64,000 bases of DNA from Pseudomonas sp. R28(2017) (lineage in GTDB: Bacteria > Pseudomonadota > Gammaproteobacteria > Pseudomonadales > Pseudomonadaceae), in the NCBI RefSeq assembly GCF_002112505.1, contig NZ_NEHW01000019.1, forward strand, positions 1 to 64,000. The letters run 5' to 3'. Positions 61,300-64,000 of the stretch are shown here, in pieces. Within the stretch, counting starts at the first letter, position 1, and every line of letters starts with the position of its first letter. The position numbers and the translations under genes were made by a program. The notes under the pieces are model-generated. The model saw only the letters and a program-made list of their open reading frames with translations. It was not told the DNA's origin and made no database searches.

Positions 61300-61683
61300 T
61301 CATGCCCCGATTGGTTCGGCGATTTCGATCAGGTTCAGGTCAGGGTCACGTACGTACACCGAGCGGATCGGGCCGGTTGCACCCGTGCGGGCAACGGGGC
61401 CTTCGATGATGGGCCATTGCACCTTCTGCAGGTGAGCGATCACTTGTTCCAGGCCGACCTTGCTGATGAAGCACAGATCCAGGGCGCCAGGTACCGGCAG
61501 ATGCGCCTTGGGCTCGAACTCATGGCCGCGGATATGGATATTGATTTTCTGGTTGCCGTAGCGCAGTGCCAGGCGGTTGTTGCCGAAGGTTTCCAGCTGC
61601 ATGCCCAGCACACGGGTGTAGAAGTCGGTGCAGGCATCGATGTCGGTGGTGGTGAGGACCAGGTGGTCCAGGTGATCGATCAT
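61300..61683 (-). CDS. VOC/glyoxalase-superfamily protein
   Basis: The 127-residue single-module VOC protein has MIDHLDHLVLTTTDIDACTDFYTRVLGMQLETFGNNRLALRYGNQKINIHIRG and a C-terminal SVYVRDPDLNLIEIAEP. The metal ligands are the early His (LDHLVL) and the late Glu (LIEIAE). Function unassigned: glyoxalase, fosfomycin-resistance and dioxygenase-like members share the fold. The itaconate cluster of P. aeruginosa contains a small VOC gene (recalled as PA0880) that is absent from the operon here; whether this gene, 4 kb away, is its counterpart is open. Confidence 0.8.
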   Translation of the reverse strand: MIDHLDHLVLTTTDIDACTDFYTRVLGMQLETFGNNRLALRYGNQKINIHIRGHEFEPKAHLPVPGALDLCFISKVGLEQVIAHLQKVQWPIIEGPVARTGATGPIRSVYVRDPDLNLIEIAEPIGA

Positions 61684-61761
61684 TGGCCAGCCTCAGTGAC
61701 AGGGACTGACGGCGATCAGTCCGGGCAGGGCCATGATAGTGCGCTGAGCCGGTCTTTCAAC

Positions 61762-62013
61762 TCAGCCTTTGATTGCAGGCCGGGCTTCGGCGACATCGGT
61801 GACCACCTGTTGGCTCGCGGAGCGTTCGATGACGCGCTTGCGCAGTTCGTATTCGTCCAGCGACAGGCCCTGGCGCTGGATGGATTCGAGTTGCAGCTGG
61901 CGGGTTTCTTCTGCGGTGTAGGGGCGCAGTTCCGGGTGGCTGGCGCAACCGGTGAGCACGGCGATCGCGGTGACGGAGAGGGCAGCGAGCAGCAGGCGGG
62001 CCGTGGTGTTCAT
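61762..62013 (-). CDS. Small lipoprotein of unknown function
   Basis: The 83-residue precursor has a lipoprotein signal peptide with lipobox LTGC (MNTTARLLLAALSVTAIAVLTGC). The mature ~61 residues are charged and helical (RPYTAEETRQLQLESIQRQGLSLDEYELRKRVIERSA). The residue after Cys is Ala, so outer-membrane sorting is expected. RBS GGAGC precedes the ATG. Stands alone. Confidence 0.78.
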   Translation of the reverse strand: MNTTARLLLAALSVTAIAVLTGCASHPELRPYTAEETRQLQLESIQRQGLSLDEYELRKRVIERSASQQVVTDVAEARPAIKG

Positions 62014-62180
62014 CGGGGGAAGCTCCAGGATTCGGGCGGTGGGAATCGATGGAGCTAGGTTATTGATTGCTGGCGATCGGTAGAAATTGGTGTTGTCGAT
62101 AGTGACTATTGAGGGTGATGCAAGTCTTGAACCCGCACTCTTTCACACCGTTCTTTCTGGATGCCGAAGCTTGCGAGAAG

Positions 62181-62227
62181 TCTGTGGGAGCTGGTTTACC
62201 GGCGATGGGCCGCATAGCGGCCCTGTC
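62181..62227. repeat. Single Pseudomonas extragenic repeat unit
   Basis: TGTGGGAGCTGGTTTACCGG followed by GGGCCGCATAGCGGCCC is one half-unit of another frequent P. putida extragenic palindrome, with its own small hairpin. It lies in the ~275-base gap between the lipoprotein gene and the next open frame; nothing else is recognisable there. Confidence 0.55.
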
Positions 62228-62289
62228 TACATGGAGGCTGGCTTTCATGACGTTTTTGCCGTGGATTAGGCAGGTCTTTTCCCAAGGGG

Positions 62290-62532
62290 GTGGAGTCGGT
62301 CGAATCTTTATTGATAGAAGTAGACTTTTTTGCGCTTCCTGATGAAGCGTATGGGTTCGTCGCGGGGGCACTCTATGTCCATGCGAATGTACGGGACGAC
62401 GCCGCGAGGATGGCGCTAGTGGAAATCGAGGTGGCAGCGGGGACGTTGGAACTGGATGCGCGAAAGACCCTGAATGGGCCGATTTTCTCTTGGCGTTGCG
62501 CCAAGGTATCTGGCAAGGGACGCCCCCGGTAG
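62290..62532 (+). CDS. Hypothetical small protein (uncertain)
   Basis: An 80-codon frame with a natural amino-acid composition (VESLLIEVDFFALPDEAYGFVAGALYVHANVRDDAARMALVEIEVAAGTLELDARKTL). It opens with GTG but has no well-spaced RBS; an AAGGGGG tract touches the start codon. A later TTG at 62311 is another possible start. It may be the 3' end of a larger decayed gene. No family recognised. Confidence 0.35.
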   Translation: MESVESLLIEVDFFALPDEAYGFVAGALYVHANVRDDAARMALVEIEVAAGTLELDARKTLNGPIFSWRCAKVSGKGRPR

Positions 62533-62648
62533 ATGCAAAGTGAATTTCAAACGGCGCCTGATGATGATTGGTTAGTTGAGCAGCCGTGCAGTTGCGCTAC
62601 GCTGGAAAAACATTGCCGTGGCGCTTTACCTGCCCGCAGGAGCGCAAC

Positions 62649-62861
62649 ATGAACTTTCTTATCGAACAGGCCAGCGTACAGGGACGGCCAAGCTGGCTGG
62701 TGCATGCCTGTGGCATGACGTTCACCTTTCCCACTCAGGATGCAGCGCATAACTTTGCCAGCAAATTGGCAGAGCGAGTCGATGCGCCTCATCCGTTGCC
62801 GCCGGAAACGTTGAAGTACTGGACTGCGCAACATGCGCGTTTGAAACAGGGCATCCGTTAG
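62649..62861 (+). CDS. Hypothetical small soluble protein
   Basis: The 70-residue protein begins MNFLIEQASVQGRPSWLVHA, with AGGAG 7 bases before the ATG, an excellent RBS. The composition is normal (CGMTFTFPTQDAAHNFASKLAERVDAPHPLPPETLKYWTAQHARLKQGIR), with no TM or signal. It precedes a membrane protein gene by 26 bases in the same orientation, so probably an operon. Function unknown. Confidence 0.65.
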   Translation: MNFLIEQASVQGRPSWLVHACGMTFTFPTQDAAHNFASKLAERVDAPHPLPPETLKYWTAQHARLKQGIR

Positions 62862-62887
62862 TTCAGACCAACCCCGAGGGGCCGCGT

Positions 62888-63529
62888 ATGAGTGGACGTG
62901 CACTGGAACCCATCGATCGCATTACCGAAGTGATGTTCGGGCTGCTGATGGCCACTACCTTCACCGGCTCGCTGAGCGTGGCCACGGCCGGCCGGGAAGA
63001 TGCCCGGCTGATGCTGATCGCGGCTTTTGGCTGCAACCTGGCCTGGGGCCTGGCCGATGCGGTGATCTACCTGCTGCGCACCTGGACCGAACGTACCCGC
63101 AGCCGCACCTTGCTGGCCCGGCTACTGGCTGACGAGAACGGCCGCGAAGGGCGCCAGCTGATCGCCGATGCGCTGCCGGCGCGCATTGGCGAAGTGGTGG
63201 ATGAGAACGGCCTGGAGCTGCTGAGGATCCACCTGTTGCGCAACGGCCAGCAACCGCTGCCCGCGCGGCTTGGCCTGCAGGACTTCAAGGCGGCACTGGC
63301 GACCTTTCTGCTGGTGGTGCTGGCGACTTTCCCACTGGTGATCCCGTTCCTGCTGATCGCGCACACCGGCACTGCCATCCGGGTCTCGAACCTGGTCGCC
63401 CTGGCCATGCTGTTCTTGGCCGGCTGGCTATTGGCGCGCTACTCCGGAGGGCGCGGTGTACTCACCGGCGTGATCATGACGCTGGTCGGGGTCGCACTGA
63501 TCCTGGCCATCATCGCCCTGGGTGGCTGA
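62888..63529 (+). CDS. VIT1/CCC1-like integral membrane protein
   Basis: The 213-residue protein has five probable TM helices. The N-terminal pair is RITEVMFGLLMATTFTGSLSVATAG and LMLIAAFGCNLAWGLADAVIYLLRTW. A cytoplasmic charged segment and three C-terminal helices follow (FKAALATFLLVVLATFPLVIPFLLIA; VSNLVALAMLFLAGWLLARYSGG; VLTGVIMTLVGVALILAIIAL). The arrangement and the E-x-x-F-G/G-x-x-D polar residues resemble VIT-family iron/manganese transporters, but the usual metal-binding loop is reduced. GAGGGG is the RBS. Confidence 0.65.
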   Translation: MSGRALEPIDRITEVMFGLLMATTFTGSLSVATAGREDARLMLIAAFGCNLAWGLADAVIYLLRTWTERTRSRTLLARLLADENGREGRQLIADALPARIGEVVDENGLELLRIHLLRNGQQPLPARLGLQDFKAALATFLLVVLATFPLVIPFLLIAHTGTAIRVSNLVALAMLFLAGWLLARYSGGRGVLTGVIMTLVGVALILAIIALGG

Positions 63530-63536
63530 TGCAGGG

Positions 63537-63794
63537 TCAGTACTTTATGTCCCTGGCGCGTTCACGGCCTTGTTGTTTGGTGTGGCGTTTGTCCTGACGG
63601 CAGCCGGCGTTGCTTTTCTGGTCGGCATGGCGGCAGTCCTGTTTGGTCTGACGCGCGCCTTGGCGGGTTTCCTGGCGCACTTCGCGGGCTTGCTGGCGCC
63701 GTTCGGCGCGGTCGGTAACCGCCGCCCAACTTTGTAACGTGGTGGCGCACAACAGTACGGCCAGGCAAAAACGCCAGGCTCTTGAAGTTGCCAT
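63537..63794 (-). CDS. Small secreted basic Gln/Arg-rich protein
   Basis: The 85-residue precursor has a signal peptide (MATSRAWRFCLAVLLCATTL then QSWA, cut before AVTDR). The mature part is very rich in Arg, Gln and Lys (ERRQQAREVRQETRQGARQTKQ) with two Cys. AGGAGG lies 7 bases before the ATG, one of the strongest RBSs in the window. Convergent with the membrane protein, with stops 7 bases apart. Function unknown; a periplasmic basic protein is all that can be said. Confidence 0.7.
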   Translation of the reverse strand: MATSRAWRFCLAVLLCATTLQSWAAVTDRAERRQQAREVRQETRQGARQTKQDCRHADQKSNAGCRQDKRHTKQQGRERARDIKY

Positions 63795-64000
63795 GGTGGG
63801 CCTCCTGTTGGCTGGGTTAGTTACCGAAAAGGGGGGCAGTACACGTTAAGTACAGTTCCGTTTCGATAGGCGATTTAGATTTAAAGGCAGTAAGCCTAGT
63901 TGCCATTAGTGCGTTGAAATCCAATGTACGACAGTGGTCGAAAATGGCGCCTTTGCTACCCTTATCGCACACTCTTTTCTCGCGGTATGGCCAGATGGGG

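Overview
The window looks like chromosome of a Pseudomonas putida-group bacterium. The evidence is high-GC codon use, several copies of the Pseudomonas REP hairpin (CGGGCTTGCCCGCG-type), an sfnECR sulfur operon, and a pobA-pobR-merR-mvaB-crcY-mgtC gene order that I recall from P. putida KT2440. Assignments rest on reading the sequence and remembered family features; no database search was run.

Layout. 0-3.3 kb: a Gly-rich protein end, a REP pair and the sulfate-starvation operon sfnE-sfnC-sfnR. 3.8-13 kb: an aldehyde dehydrogenase, a betaine-type ABC transporter pair without an ATPase gene, a membrane-anchored S8 protease-like protein, a chemoreceptor and a Na+/H+ antiporter-family carrier. 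13-20 kb: a FecR anti-sigma gene with no sigma factor gene, then an acyl-CoA dehydrogenase/acyl-CoA ligase pair divergent from a soluble PAS histidine kinase and FixJ-type regulator. 20-23 kb: a MarR-EmrA-EmrB efflux operon whose promoter carries a palindrome between -35 and -10.

23.1-33 kb is the accessory island. It is an orphan type VI secretion module read right to left: vgrG (with a C-terminal extension), a Tle3-like lipase, then a tandemly duplicated [Tla3 adaptor + PAAR] cassette with a dead third copy. A divergent secreted protein and a gene remnant sit at its end.

33-45.7 kb: an SDR enzyme, two tandem paralogous hybrid histidine kinases, a MocR-type regulator, an orphan ccoG and a DUF3203 protein. 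Then come mgtC, the Crc-sequestering small RNA crcY (not protein-coding, recognised from CA motifs and a sigma-54 promoter), mvaB, a MerR regulator, and the 4-hydroxybenzoate genes pobR/pobA. 45.7-48.8 kb: a perfect 64-bp inverted repeat, a gamma-glutamyltransferase and a LysR gene.

48.9-58.5 kb: an itaconate-type catabolic island. A DctPQM TRAP transporter, citramalyl-CoA lyase (ccl), CoA-transferase (ict), an MmgE/PrpD protein, an acyl-CoA dehydrogenase, a MaoC-type hydratase (ich) and a divergent LysR regulator follow the order I recall for P. aeruginosa PA0877-PA0886. A 28-bp motif lies upstream of both ich and dctP and probably couples uptake to catabolism. 58.6-64 kb: a second copy of a hexanucleotide-armed hairpin repeat, a cupin protein, a frameshifted EamA exporter, a TorF-type porin, a VOC protein and small or hypothetical genes.
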